A stretch of 64,000 nucleotides of DNA from Candidatus Poribacteria bacterium. GTDB lineage: Bacteria > Poribacteria > WGA-4E > WGA-3G. The position numbers were made by a program, and so were the translations under genes. Shown piece by piece: positions 51,373-61,075 of this stretch (the first letter of the stretch is position 1; the number at the start of each line of letters is the position of its first letter). The notes beneath the pieces were generated by a model. The model was not told the origin of the DNA and did no database searches. It saw nothing but the letters and a program-made list of their open reading frames with translations. The stretch is from the NCBI GenBank assembly GCA_022821065.1, contig JAJEEK010000090.1, forward strand, positions 1 through 64,000. The letters are read 5' to 3'.

Positions 51373-53994
51373 TTACTTTACTACTACAAGTCGTTTCGTC
51401 TGTTTGAACGTCGGTGTTGTCAATTCGTAGATATAGACCCCACTCGCTACCCGTTCGCCAAGCTGGTTTCTACCGTCCCAATACGCTGCTCGACTGCGAT
51501 TTAGATAATACCCCGATGTTTGATACCCTGAGAAGAGTGTGCGTACAATTTTGCCTTCGGTATTATAGATGCGTATGGTGATTTCGGTATCTACTGCGAG
51601 TTGATAGGGTATCCACGTCTCAGGATTAAAAGGATTCGGATAGTTGGCATAGAGTTCCGTCCGCAATGGACCGCCAACAGGTGTCAACAGCTGCTTTAAG
51701 AAACGTTTTACCAATGCTATTTGTGTAGGATCCCCTGAGATTTCTTCAATTTTTTGGTAAAAAGAATGGAGATAAACGATAGCAGCATCTGACAACTGTA
51801 TGGTCCCGTCTGATACCGATTTGGGTTCTTGTCGCTCTTGATATCTCTGAATGGGTGCTGCGGCGATATTCTGGTTTTCTTCGATAATCTTGATAATCCA
51901 TGCTAGATCCTCAAGGTCTACCTGCCCGTCCTTGTTGGTATCAATTCGGGGGTCTGTAGGCGGTTTCTCGCCGAAGTGGACGACGATAAGAAGGAAGTCC
52001 AATATATCCACTAGCCCATCGTGATTAACATCGCCGGGCAATAAAGTTTGAACGCCATCCTCAACGACATGCAATACTTGGTTCACAGGTATATCCGTCA
52101 ATTTCTGAACAATACCACTTGGCCAACGAATGACCAATTCACTAACTTTTTGATTCTGAGCGAGCCCAAAATGGATGCGTTTCTGGTCCTGCTGTGCCCA
52201 ATGGATTCCGCCTCCATTTTCTCGGAGTTGCGTTTTTCCGTCCGGTGTTGTTGCAAAAAGCCTTGCTCCGATTCCATCGCGATTAGAAAGGGTTCCCTGT
52301 AAATCTATTTGTAACCAATTGTTGCCTGTTCCGAGGTTTCGGAAAAGTTGATCGGGTCCTTCACTAAATGGATATTCGGCGCGTCCATTTGTCACAAAGA
52401 GGTCGAGATAACCGTCGATATCATAATCTGCGACAGTTGCGCTTTGTCCTCTGCCAGCGGAGCTCCCGGATATTTCGTCGGTATCAAGACTTTCAAGGAA
52501 CGAACCGTTGCCAAGGTTTGTATAGAGGCGGTTAGGTACATTAGCGGATGTCCTTGAACGGACAAGATAGAGGTCTATATCCATATCGTTATCAAAGTCG
52601 CCTGCTGCGATACAGCGTCCGTCTTCAAAAGTATGAAGGGTGCCCATAGTTCGGGCATTCTGGAATCCATCTTGTTGGTTGATCAGCAGTCGAGATGAAG
52701 GCTGTCCGCGCGGATCTGGAAAGGAAAAGTTAATGGTTTTTAGTTCTGAGATAGGCTGTATCGCTTCTATAAGGATTATAGCAGGTTTCTTTTGAGCGAT
52801 AAGTGTCCAGGTTTTGGTATCTTGTTGATAGCCGAGGTAAATTCCATAGTCGGCGTTTTCGGGGCGTGGTTTCAACCCTATGACCCTTGGGTCTTCTGGC
52901 GAGAGTGTGACTTCATAGGTTGCGGATCGGAGGTTTGGCGTTACAGCTTGAAATTGGCCGCCATCAAATTTTGTTACGTGGTGTCCATCGGTGCCGATGT
53001 TCACCAAGGGCAGCCTCGGTCCCCATTCTGAGTAAATCTGGAAAGAGACGTCGCCTTCGGTTTTAAAGTTGACCCCTATCTCATCGGGATTGCCTCGCAT
53101 ATTCAATTCTAATTTATAGGGATTGATCTGTCCGGCGTAGGACCAGTAGGCTCCAGATGCGAGAAAGATATCTGGTCGCAAATCTCCGTTGAAATCGGCA
53201 ATTGCGGCATCATGTACAGAATATCCGTTTGGAATACCGAGTGTCTGGATTAGGTCTTTAAAAGGGGTTAGAGAGGTTTCATATATTGCGAGTGGATATC
53301 TGTAATAACTGAGGATGATTTCCATATTTCCATCTGCGGTTAGGTCAGCGTATTGTGCTAATGCGGCACTCTCCTGTAGAGAAATCCCGGTGATCGTGTT
53401 AATATTTTCAAACCCGTTCGTGGTTTGCCCGAACAATGCGGATGTGATGAGGTCGCCTCTATAATCTCTTTTGACCCCTGAGAGGAGTATATCCAATCGT
53501 CCATCGCGATTTGAATCAAGCCAGAGGGGTGTCCTACCTCGCAGGAGCGGATAATCGAGTCCGAATTCTTTGGCGCGTTCTATCAACAGTCCATTCTCGT
53601 TTACATAAAAGTGGTTGGCGTGGTTGTTGCGCGTTCCGCCCAAACCGCCTCCACTGCCTGACAACACGATTAGGTCTTGGTCTCCGTCGTTATCGAAATC
53701 TGCCCATGCTACGCCGTGTGTATCTGCTTCGGGATTTGCGTCCCAGACTTCGTCTATGATGTCGGTGAAGGTGCCGTCCCCGTTATTGCGATAGAGACTC
53801 GGTTTGTGTCGGTGATTGGTAGCCCATAAATCGAGGTATCCATCGCCATCAAAATCGCCCCAGGCGTTTCCCCAACTTTCTCCGATTCGGATAATTCCTG
53901 CCTGTTGTGACACATCTTCAAATTGAATTTGACTCCACGCGGGCGATATGAAACAGAAGATCGCCAATGGTATTAAAATTTTCATTTTCTTCAC
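51373..53994 (-). CDS. secreted FG-GAP/VCBS and ASPIC-UnbV repeat protein with dockerin and C-terminal sorting-type domain
   Basis: 873 residues. Signal peptide (KILIPLAIFCFISPAWS). FG-GAP/VCBS repeats with Ca-binding DxDxDG loops (DFDGDGYLDLWATN, DFDNDGDQDLIVLS, DYDIDGYLDLFVTN) form a beta-propeller. An ASPIC/UnbV domain (NRDGIGARLFATTPDGKTQL) and a dockerin (DVNHDGLVDILDFLLIVVHF) follow. The end (ANYPNPFNPETWIPYQLAVD) is the same C-terminal domain as in the two sulfatases. Surface or extracellular, likely adhesive or glycan-binding. The start overlaps nothing; next in the operon is the epimerase, 12 bases on. Confidence 0.88.
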   Translation of the reverse strand: MKKMKILIPLAIFCFISPAWSQIQFEDVSQQAGIIRIGESWGNAWGDFDGDGYLDLWATNHRHKPSLYRNNGDGTFTDIIDEVWDANPEADTHGVAWADFDNDGDQDLIVLSGSGGGLGGTRNNHANHFYVNENGLLIERAKEFGLDYPLLRGRTPLWLDSNRDGRLDILLSGVKRDYRGDLITSALFGQTTNGFENINTITGISLQESAALAQYADLTADGNMEIILSYYRYPLAIYETSLTPFKDLIQTLGIPNGYSVHDAAIADFNGDLRPDIFLASGAYWSYAGQINPYKLELNMRGNPDEIGVNFKTEGDVSFQIYSEWGPRLPLVNIGTDGHHVTKFDGGQFQAVTPNLRSATYEVTLSPEDPRVIGLKPRPENADYGIYLGYQQDTKTWTLIAQKKPAIILIEAIQPISELKTINFSFPDPRGQPSSRLLINQQDGFQNARTMGTLHTFEDGRCIAAGDFDNDMDIDLYLVRSRTSANVPNRLYTNLGNGSFLESLDTDEISGSSAGRGQSATVADYDIDGYLDLFVTNGRAEYPFSEGPDQLFRNLGTGNNWLQIDLQGTLSNRDGIGARLFATTPDGKTQLRENGGGIHWAQQDQKRIHFGLAQNQKVSELVIRWPSGIVQKLTDIPVNQVLHVVEDGVQTLLPGDVNHDGLVDILDFLLIVVHFGEKPPTDPRIDTNKDGQVDLEDLAWIIKIIEENQNIAAAPIQRYQERQEPKSVSDGTIQLSDAAIVYLHSFYQKIEEISGDPTQIALVKRFLKQLLTPVGGPLRTELYANYPNPFNPETWIPYQLAVDTEITIRIYNTEGKIVRTLFSGYQTSGYYLNRSRAAYWDGRNQLGERVASGVYIYELTTPTFKQTKRLVVVK

Positions 53995-54219
53995 CTCGTA
54001 TCAAAGTATTATTTGCGGATGATCATTTTACCCGTAGCCGTGAAATCACCAATATAGTGAATTAGAAAGCTAATAAAAGGGTCGACTTTCTATTGGTTAG
54101 ACTCTAAAGGGAGTTGTGAACGGAGACGTTCTAATTCAGTTTTTGAAAGTTACCGAAACATTTTGTACAATTTAGCAAACCGCTCATTTTTGGCCAAGCA
54201 AAACAGGTAAAATACCTCT

Positions 54220-55422
54220 TTACAAAAATTGTTGATAGACGTTCATAATTCTTTCATAGTGAACGTCTGCACTAAACTCGGTTTCCACCTTATGGCGGCC
54301 TGCGCGCCCCATTTCTACTGCCTCATCCTTATGTTCAAACATCCATAATAGACGCTCCTGTAGTGTCTCTCGTTCGCCTGCTGGAAAAAGCAACCCATCA
54401 ACGCCATCTTCAATGAGTTCAGGAATCCCGCCGATATCTGCACCGATCGCGGGTTTGCCGTAAGCATAAGACTCTAAAATAGACATCGGACAGTTTTCAT
54501 ACAATTCGGATGGCAAGACCATACAAATGCTATTCTGGATGAGTTCCTGGAGTTCGTTGCCTTGCTTAAAACCGAGTAGATGGATATGGTCACATTCATT
54601 TTCTTCAAGCACACGCTGGAGTTCAGGTACTGCCTCACCGTCTCCAACAATATAGAGGGGCACATGCTTGAGTGGCAGTGCTGCATCTATCAACGTAAAA
54701 ATTCCTTTGGCACGGTACAACCGCCCAAAATAGAGTAGATAGTCCCCCGCCTTGAAACTCGGTGTGATATTGGAGACATCAACAAAGTTGTGGACTGTTG
54801 ATATTTTATTTTCAGGGATCCCATATTGTATCATCTTTTTCCGGTTGAAGTGGCATACGGAAATGAAATGGTCAAACTTGTCGTGTGAACCGAGCAGCCG
54901 CGAGACATAAGATTCGGTAACGTTGAGGGCAGTGCGTGCGAATGAACCTCTATTGCATCGTTTGGGAAGTGCCCGCCAAAAATGTTTACCTGCACACGCT
55001 TCACAAATTTGATTGTTTGAGGTATGACTATGAACTGGACATGTCAACTTAAAATCGTGTAGCGTCTGAATGAGGGGGATACCTGCGTCTTTGATCACGC
55101 CGAGGATTGAGGCAGTAAGTTTCCCGTAGTAGATGTGGAAATGGGCGAGGTCAATTTCTGCGTCATTTAGCAACTTTTGAATTGATTTAACAGCATCCCG
55201 TGAATATAAGAAGTTAAATAGATCGCCTACTCTGGGTTGCTCGAAATCTGCGCTGCGTGGAAAATAGTGTTCCCATTCAGACGGTTCGTTCTCAGGGCTT
55301 GTCGCTGCAAATGGGATGACTTGATGTCCGTGGTTTTTTAGGAGTTCGGCGAGCTCGAAAAAGTACCGGTCAGAACCGCCGCGGACATAATAGTTTTGTG
55401 AGACTTTCAGAATAGTATGCAT
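54220..55422 (-). CDS. glycosyltransferase family 4 protein
   Basis: 400 residues. N-terminal VSQNYYVRGGSDRYFFELAELLKNHGHQV and C-terminal GRLYRAKGIFTLIDAALPL, with the retaining-GT motif ESYAYGKPAIGADIGGIPELI. Adds a sugar from a nucleotide donor, on the cytoplasmic side. A Cys-rich stretch (TSNNQICEACAGKHFW) is typical of some GT4 members. The gap 53995-54219 before the next gene holds nothing I can name. Confidence 0.92.
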   Translation of the reverse strand: MHTILKVSQNYYVRGGSDRYFFELAELLKNHGHQVIPFAATSPENEPSEWEHYFPRSADFEQPRVGDLFNFLYSRDAVKSIQKLLNDAEIDLAHFHIYYGKLTASILGVIKDAGIPLIQTLHDFKLTCPVHSHTSNNQICEACAGKHFWRALPKRCNRGSFARTALNVTESYVSRLLGSHDKFDHFISVCHFNRKKMIQYGIPENKISTVHNFVDVSNITPSFKAGDYLLYFGRLYRAKGIFTLIDAALPLKHVPLYIVGDGEAVPELQRVLEENECDHIHLLGFKQGNELQELIQNSICMVLPSELYENCPMSILESYAYGKPAIGADIGGIPELIEDGVDGLLFPAGERETLQERLLWMFEHKDEAVEMGRAGRHKVETEFSADVHYERIMNVYQQFL

Positions 55423-55458
55423 TTTGTTAGGGTTGGTGATATTACTTGGTTTGACGAT

Positions 55459-56211
55459 TTAGGTTCTGCCAAACAGTGAAAACACATCGCGCACGGTTTT
55501 AAAGCCGGGGATCATATACTCTGGTCGCGCTTGGAGTTCGAGAGGCGGCTGGTTCTCACCGAGAATTGCGGCGGCTGTTGTTTCAGTATAGAATCCGCCA
55601 TCGGTTAACTTTGCTAATTCTTTGACTTCAACGGCTTGACCTGTCCCGACATCAAAAGTACCAGTGATATTTGAATTTTTAACATAATTGACGGCGCGAA
55701 CGACATCTTCGACGTGTATATAGTCGCGGCGAAAAGGATAGAACACATACCGCAGCGTCTGTCGGACGAGTTTTTCGGGGACCGAATGATTTTCAGGTGG
55801 ACGATTGTCTTCATCACCGTATACGTTGTAGAGTCTCAAAATACAATACTTATTATTGTTTGCGCGGATGTAGTCTTCGGCGACTCGTTTTGACCATCCG
55901 TATAACGATTTTGGAGAGATCGCTGTGCAAGAGGAGATAAAAATCAGAAAACCCTTTTCTTGGCGCGCCATATCCGCGATTTGTTTTGTTGCCTCGTAAT
56001 TCCATTTAAAGATATCGGGGTCTTGATAGAACGCGTCAGCGATTGCGCCGCAATGAATAATTGTTGTTAGTTGTTGTTTTGAATTGCGTATTTCGTAGAA
56101 TAATTCTTCCCACCGTTGAAAACATCTGCTTTCATCAAGTGTTTTTGCTGAAGGGTATGCCTGATGCAAGTGTCCTCCGATGTAACCCTTGTTGCCTGTT
56201 AGAAAAACCAT
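55459..56211 (-). CDS. NAD-dependent epimerase/dehydratase, short form
   Basis: 250 residues. FLTGNKGYIGGHLHQAYPS for nucleotide binding and the catalytic Y-x-x-x-K in SLYGWSKRVAEDYI; SSCTAIS holds the Ser. Shorter than usual extended SDRs, so the substrate domain is reduced. Probably makes a sugar precursor for the glycosyltransferase encoded 36 bases downstream. Confidence 0.85.
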   Translation of the reverse strand: MVFLTGNKGYIGGHLHQAYPSAKTLDESRCFQRWEELFYEIRNSKQQLTTIIHCGAIADAFYQDPDIFKWNYEATKQIADMARQEKGFLIFISSCTAISPKSLYGWSKRVAEDYIRANNNKYCILRLYNVYGDEDNRPPENHSVPEKLVRQTLRYVFYPFRRDYIHVEDVVRAVNYVKNSNITGTFDVGTGQAVEVKELAKLTDGGFYTETTAAAILGENQPPLELQARPEYMIPGFKTVRDVFSLFGRT

Positions 56212-56430
56212 CTAAACCTCCTTCCTACCAAATATATGAATTTTGCGAAAATCCTGCAAAAACTGTGGGAAAACTGCATTCAATATGCGGATATTCTAAC
56301 ACACCTTACGTCAATTGTCAAGCGGTCAGCATTTCGGTGCGTGTAGATATTTTTATGACTTACGGGTTTTTTCAAACATTGGCGGGGTTCCAAATCTGCC
56401 AGCATTGGGGTTGTGTAAATCCTACAAATC

Positions 56431-57318
56431 TTATTTTTTCAATAAAGATTTCAACCATTTATTAACGCGCTGCGGTATTGTTGTGAGTTGTGCTCGGAAA
56501 AGCGTGAGTCCAGCATCATCGGCGATCGGAACAGTCTTCAGTTGATAAGGTGGTGTCTCTATCGTGTTCCACCCTATATCGGTTGTACGTGCCGATCGGA
56601 ACCCCCCTGCTTTCACGATCTCAATTTCACGTTCTGTATAATCGCCGTTTGGGTAACTAAAATGGGAACATTCAATGCCCAAAAGTCTTTCCAAATCCGT
56701 TTTGCTTCCGATAATCTCTTGCCTACATTCCGTTTCTGTACAGTGCGTCAGAATCGGATGGAACTGGGTATGCGGTTGAAAGTCAACGTTTTCGCCCATC
56801 TCTTTCATTTCCACAATATTCAGTGCGTGTCTATCCGGATAAATCTTTTCTGGCTCAAAGTCAGCCGTCAGCTTTAAATGCGCTAAACGCTCAACATTTG
56901 GGAGTTTCTTGAGTTTTTCTCTTTCCACTTTGGATTGTTCTGCTATCTTGAACCAAAAATGCCGATATGTCCCAATAATCTGGGTACAAACAAAGAGTGT
57001 CGGCCGAATACGATACTGCTTAAAAAGCGGCAAGAGTGCGATATTGTCAGCGTGGCCGTCGTCAATCGTGATGACAACGCTTTTTGATGGAATTTGCGAA
57101 AAATCTTTTTGATCGATAGCAGACACCAAAGTTTCAAGTGAAATAACCGTCCAATGGCGCGAGAGATAATTGAGGTGTTTGGCAAAGACCGTAGCCTTCG
57201 GATCGTGATACATGAGGATGGCGACCCGATTTCGGCAGAGGAATTCCCGAATGAGAACGTGTATGCCTGATAAACAGATTAGGGTTGCCACGATATTTTT
57301 ATATAGATTACGCATCAA
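56431..57318 (-). CDS. polysaccharide deacetylase family protein
   Basis: 295 residues. N-terminal membrane anchor, then AILMYHD, the metal-site Asp pair in VVITIDDGHADN and the His pair in PHTQFHPIL, with FSYPNGDYTEREIEIVKAGG near the end. NodB-type enzymes remove N- or O-acetyl groups from sugars. Here the target would be the locus polymer or peptidoglycan. It is the last recognisable gene of the polysaccharide block. Confidence 0.9.
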   Translation of the reverse strand: MMRNLYKNIVATLICLSGIHVLIREFLCRNRVAILMYHDPKATVFAKHLNYLSRHWTVISLETLVSAIDQKDFSQIPSKSVVITIDDGHADNIALLPLFKQYRIRPTLFVCTQIIGTYRHFWFKIAEQSKVEREKLKKLPNVERLAHLKLTADFEPEKIYPDRHALNIVEMKEMGENVDFQPHTQFHPILTHCTETECRQEIIGSKTDLERLLGIECSHFSYPNGDYTEREIEIVKAGGFRSARTTDIGWNTIETPPYQLKTVPIADDAGLTLFRAQLTTIPQRVNKWLKSLLKK

Positions 57319-57356
57319 TTAGATTTCCCGGTAGCATATAGGAGCCAGAAACGTTA

Positions 57357-58274
57357 TTATTTTCGTAATTCGGTGAGGAGTGTCGGATATGGAAAACCGG
57401 CATCAGCGATCTCGGCATCCGCAAACGGTTGATAAAGGACAGTGCCTATCTGTTTCATAATCAACCCTGGATCGCCCCCGTCAATGATGGTATCCATTAT
57501 TTCAATAGGGTCTGCACTACCCCACCAGTTGTTCGGTATCCTAAAGTCAAATTTTACATTTAACCTTAGTGCGAAGACGTTTGCATTCAAGTTGTTATGT
57601 TGAATGATAGACTGCACATTTTCACAGTGGATGCCGGTTTCATTTTTAGTAATATTATTCATCTGAATGCGAGGAAGTGTTTGGCGTCCGATCGTACGAA
57701 TCCCGATGTTGTTATCAAGAATATCGTTGTGATGGATGTGTGCGTCACTTCCATCCAAAGCGATAGCGGTTTCGTTGAGGTGGAGTGTGCAGTCTGTTAC
57801 AGTGGGTGATGTTGTCTTGATGTCGAGAGCAACTGTGGCATACTCTATAACAGCACCCCTGATAAAACTCTCCAAATCGTGTGTGTGGTCGAAGAAGATA
57901 CCGTTCCAATCACCGGGTGCCGGTCCGATATTGTCGGATGTGAGATGTACGAGTTGGGTTACCTGTTCTTGTGCTAAAGGTGTTCCAATCTTTAGGATAC
58001 CTTGGACGATGATGCGTGCGTCTCTCCCCAATTTAACGGTGGTCCCCGGTGAAATATTGAGGGTTGTATCTTGTGGAATTTCTAAAGTCCCGTTTATAAT
58101 GTACGCCTTCTCGGGTTCCCATGTTTCATCTTCGGTGAGTCGGTAGTCTTCGAGTACAACCTCGGTGTCATCTTCGGATGGGAGATGATTGATGGTATCT
58201 GGCGTTGTACAACCTATGCCTATTACGAAACCAATAGAAAGAAATAAGAGGTAGTGTATTAATTGAATTTTCAT
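57357..58274 (-). CDS. lipoprotein with right-handed parallel beta-helix
   Basis: 305 residues. Lipobox (VIGIGCTTP), then repeats of the NosD/beta-helix type: DCTLHLNETAIALDGSDAHI, HHNDILDNNIGIRTIG, QMNNITKNETGIHCENVQS. Such helices often bind or cut polysaccharide. Near its C-terminus NNWWGSADPIEIMD is a common ending of this group. The link to the deacetylase gene (38-base gap) suggests a cell-surface glycan role. Confidence 0.75.
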   Translation of the reverse strand: MKIQLIHYLLFLSIGFVIGIGCTTPDTINHLPSEDDTEVVLEDYRLTEDETWEPEKAYIINGTLEIPQDTTLNISPGTTVKLGRDARIIVQGILKIGTPLAQEQVTQLVHLTSDNIGPAPGDWNGIFFDHTHDLESFIRGAVIEYATVALDIKTTSPTVTDCTLHLNETAIALDGSDAHIHHNDILDNNIGIRTIGRQTLPRIQMNNITKNETGIHCENVQSIIQHNNLNANVFALRLNVKFDFRIPNNWWGSADPIEIMDTIIDGGDPGLIMKQIGTVLYQPFADAEIADAGFPYPTLLTELRK

Positions 58275-58365
58275 GTTCGTATGTATAAGCGCGTTACAGT
58301 TTATTCCATAAAAGAGGGATTTTGTAAGGTTCGTTGCAATTTTCGGCGATTTTCATTAAAAAACT

Positions 58366-61035
58366 TCAGAGTCTCGGATCGACTGCCTCACTTTCGAGGG
58401 ATAGAATTCCGAAAACACATTCATGAACATGAGATAAGGGTTCACGGTGAACGAAACGCTCAAGAGCCTCAACGCCCAATGCAAATTCTCGAAGCGCGAG
58501 TGAACGTTTGTGTGAGAGTCCTCGGGTACGGAGACGCTCTAAGTTTTGAGGCAATGTATATTCAGGTCCGTAGATTATCCGGAGGTACTCGCGACCCCGA
58601 CACTTCACTGCGGGTTGTACCAATCCTCGCTTGCCTTGAACGATAAAATCGAGAGGCTTGATGACCGCGCCTTCACCCGACTGCTCGGTGAGTTCTTCCC
58701 ATCGACAGATCGCTTCAGTTTCGCTGGCATTGTCCGTCACATTAACGATCCCATAGGACGTTGCGAATAGTAGCCCGTTCTCCGAACGTTCACAGAGTTT
58801 GCTAAGCATTTCCATGTGCCATAGATGGTTTTTATCGAAGTATACCGTCCCTTCTGTTGCGAGTAGGTGAAACGGGGCGAGTTTCAGATCTGAAATAGAT
58901 TGAACATGCCAACAGTATTGCTGATAAGCCTTGACGTAGTTGGTCACTGCTTCTTCACGTTGACGATAGTCATCCAATATACGTCCCACGTCAATGCCTC
59001 GTTCGGCGGCAGTTTCCAAGGCTGTAACTGCTTCTCCGAAAGCGATACGCGCCGATGCTCCTACTGGTGCATACTGCTGCTTTAACAATTCCTGCGCCTT
59101 AACTGACCAGGGCATGAGTTCACAGTCAAGACAGATCCAATCTGTATCGAGAGTCTCCCAATAATTAACGTTGTCTACCGCTTCTTTCACCTGTTTCAAC
59201 ATTTCAGCTTCAACTGCGGTATCCTCAAAGAAACGTCTGCCGGTTCGCGTGTAACAGATGCCCAGCGTGTCGTCTGCGATACCAAATCGCTTTTTTGCGG
59301 TTTCTGGATCTCGGCAGATGATAACGACAGCCCGGGAGCCCATGTGTTTTTCTTCCCAAATGACTTTGGATACGCCCTGTTTGCGATAATAAGTAAACGC
59401 TTCCGTTGGATGTTCGAGTAGCCCCGGTTTGTTCGTCGTTTCGGTTGGAGACATTGTCGGTGGCAGGTATATGAGCCATTTAGGGTTCACGGCGAAACGA
59501 CTCATCACTTCCAATGCGTTTATTGTATTCTCTTCACGGATTGTCACATTGTGATGTAGCCGCGTGCTGATAAGGCGTTTTCCGAGTACATCATCAATGT
59601 TCAAGATATCGTCAGTCCGGTGTGTTTTGAGAGTAGATTGTTCGTCTGCTTCATCCAGAAATGGCTTGATCGGTTGATAATACATTTGGTATGCCGGGAC
59701 AGATATGAGTTCTCTTTCGGGGTATCGTAATGCAGTCAGTTTACCGCCGAAAACACATCCGGTATCAATGTTGATTGTTCGATTTACCCATTGTGGTTCT
59801 GGGACGGGGGTGTGTCCATAAACAACCGTCGCAGGACCGCGATATTCGTCGGCCCAATTCGCTCGAATCGGCAAGCCGAATTCATCGATTTCTCCTGTGG
59901 TTTCGCCATAGAGTGCGAATTCTCGTACGCGACCGGATGCTCTACCTTGTAATTCGGGCTTCATTCCAGCATGTGCGACAACAAGTTTTCCATTATCAAG
60001 GACGTAGTGGCTCACCAAACTATCTAAGAATTCTGCGATTTCTGTTTTGAATTCGGTTGATTCGTTCTCCAATTGCGCGAGCGATTCCGCGAGTCCGTGT
60101 GTCGGATTTACATTTCTACCGCGAAGTGCACGCGCCAGTTTTACGTCGTGATTCCCCGGTACACAGATCGCTGCACCTGTTCTTTGCATGTGCATGACCA
60201 AGCGTAGTACTTCGGCGACCTTTGGACCCCGGTCAACGAAATCACCGACGAAGATCACCTTTCTGCCGTGTGGTGGCTCAACGACGGTGTTCCCGTCTGG
60301 CTGCGTTGAGATTTCATAACCGAGTGCTTTGAGCAAATCAATGAGTTCATCGAAACAACCGTGAATATCACCAATGATATCAAATGGTCCGTGTTCGTCT
60401 GTCCGGTTTGGCCATAAAGGTTGGCGTTCGAGGTGGGCGGCTTCAACGGCTTCGGGTGTGGACATTACATAAAGGAAGTTCCGAAAACCTTCGCGTTTGA
60501 GTCCGCGGAGTGAACGACGAAGCTGCTGGCTCTGTTGGCGGACGACGTGGGGTTTTAAGTCTCGGTCGGCACGTGCCTCGTTTCTTTGCTGACAGAGTTT
60601 TGTAGGCATGTTAAACACAATAGCAACGGTTAAGTAGTGGTATTCGCGCGCCAATGCGACCAAAGGTTTCCGCGCTTCAACTTGGACGTTCGTTGCGTCA
60701 ATGACGGTCAATTTTCCGGCAGCGAGGCGTTTTGCGGCGATGAAGCGTAGCACCTCAAATGCGTCATTCGTTGCCGACTGGTCAGTCTCGTCGTCAGAGA
60801 CAAGTCCTCGACAGAAATCGGACGAAAGAATCTCGGTCGGTTTAAAATGCTTATGTGCAAAGGTGGATTTGCCTGAGCCTGAAGGTCCAATGAGGAGTAT
60901 AAGTGAAGGGTTCGGGATTTTAAATTTTCCTTGCGGTTCGTTAGGTTTGGCTTTGTGAGAGACGTTCCTTTCCTTAGAATCGCCCTCCATTTCATTCCGG
61001 GCTTGCGTTTCTGGGTTTGGGGAAGTATGGGACAT
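58366..61035 (-). CDS. pnkp: polynucleotide kinase-phosphatase/ligase of the bacterial RNA-repair system
   Basis: 889 residues, close to known bacterial Pnkp (about 870). Three domains: 5' kinase with P-loop GPSGSGKS (50-57); calcineurin-type phosphatase with GDIHG (222-226), GDFVDRG (264-270) and GNHD (294-297); adenylyltransferase-like ligase with nucleotidyl Lys563 in EEKHMG. Together with Hen1, encoded 40 bases upstream, it heals, methylates and seals cut RNA. Residues about 10-40 are encoded by a dispersed leader element (60917-61015), so the extreme N-terminus is probably not functional. A second RBS (CCCAAGGAAAATAAAAA) stands before the ATG at 61035. Confidence 0.95.
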   Translation of the reverse strand: MSHTSPNPETQARNEMEGDSKERNVSHKAKPNEPQGKFKIPNPSLILLIGPSGSGKSTFAHKHFKPTEILSSDFCRGLVSDDETDQSATNDAFEVLRFIAAKRLAAGKLTVIDATNVQVEARKPLVALAREYHYLTVAIVFNMPTKLCQQRNEARADRDLKPHVVRQQSQQLRRSLRGLKREGFRNFLYVMSTPEAVEAAHLERQPLWPNRTDEHGPFDIIGDIHGCFDELIDLLKALGYEISTQPDGNTVVEPPHGRKVIFVGDFVDRGPKVAEVLRLVMHMQRTGAAICVPGNHDVKLARALRGRNVNPTHGLAESLAQLENESTEFKTEIAEFLDSLVSHYVLDNGKLVVAHAGMKPELQGRASGRVREFALYGETTGEIDEFGLPIRANWADEYRGPATVVYGHTPVPEPQWVNRTINIDTGCVFGGKLTALRYPERELISVPAYQMYYQPIKPFLDEADEQSTLKTHRTDDILNIDDVLGKRLISTRLHHNVTIREENTINALEVMSRFAVNPKWLIYLPPTMSPTETTNKPGLLEHPTEAFTYYRKQGVSKVIWEEKHMGSRAVVIICRDPETAKKRFGIADDTLGICYTRTGRRFFEDTAVEAEMLKQVKEAVDNVNYWETLDTDWICLDCELMPWSVKAQELLKQQYAPVGASARIAFGEAVTALETAAERGIDVGRILDDYRQREEAVTNYVKAYQQYCWHVQSISDLKLAPFHLLATEGTVYFDKNHLWHMEMLSKLCERSENGLLFATSYGIVNVTDNASETEAICRWEELTEQSGEGAVIKPLDFIVQGKRGLVQPAVKCRGREYLRIIYGPEYTLPQNLERLRTRGLSHKRSLALREFALGVEALERFVHREPLSHVHECVFGILSLESEAVDPRL
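60917..61015 (-). repeat. dispersed leader element inside the pnkp coding sequence, copy 5
   Basis: GGAATGAAATGGAGGGCGAT ... AACGAACCGCAAGGAAAATTT matches the leader blocks before other genes. Here it is read in frame as pnkp codons 7-39. The place where other copies have ATG is ATC (Ile40) before PNPS. Confidence 0.6.
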
Positions 61036-61075
61036 TTTTTATTTTCCTTGGGGTTCGTTGCCTGGGATGTCTGCT

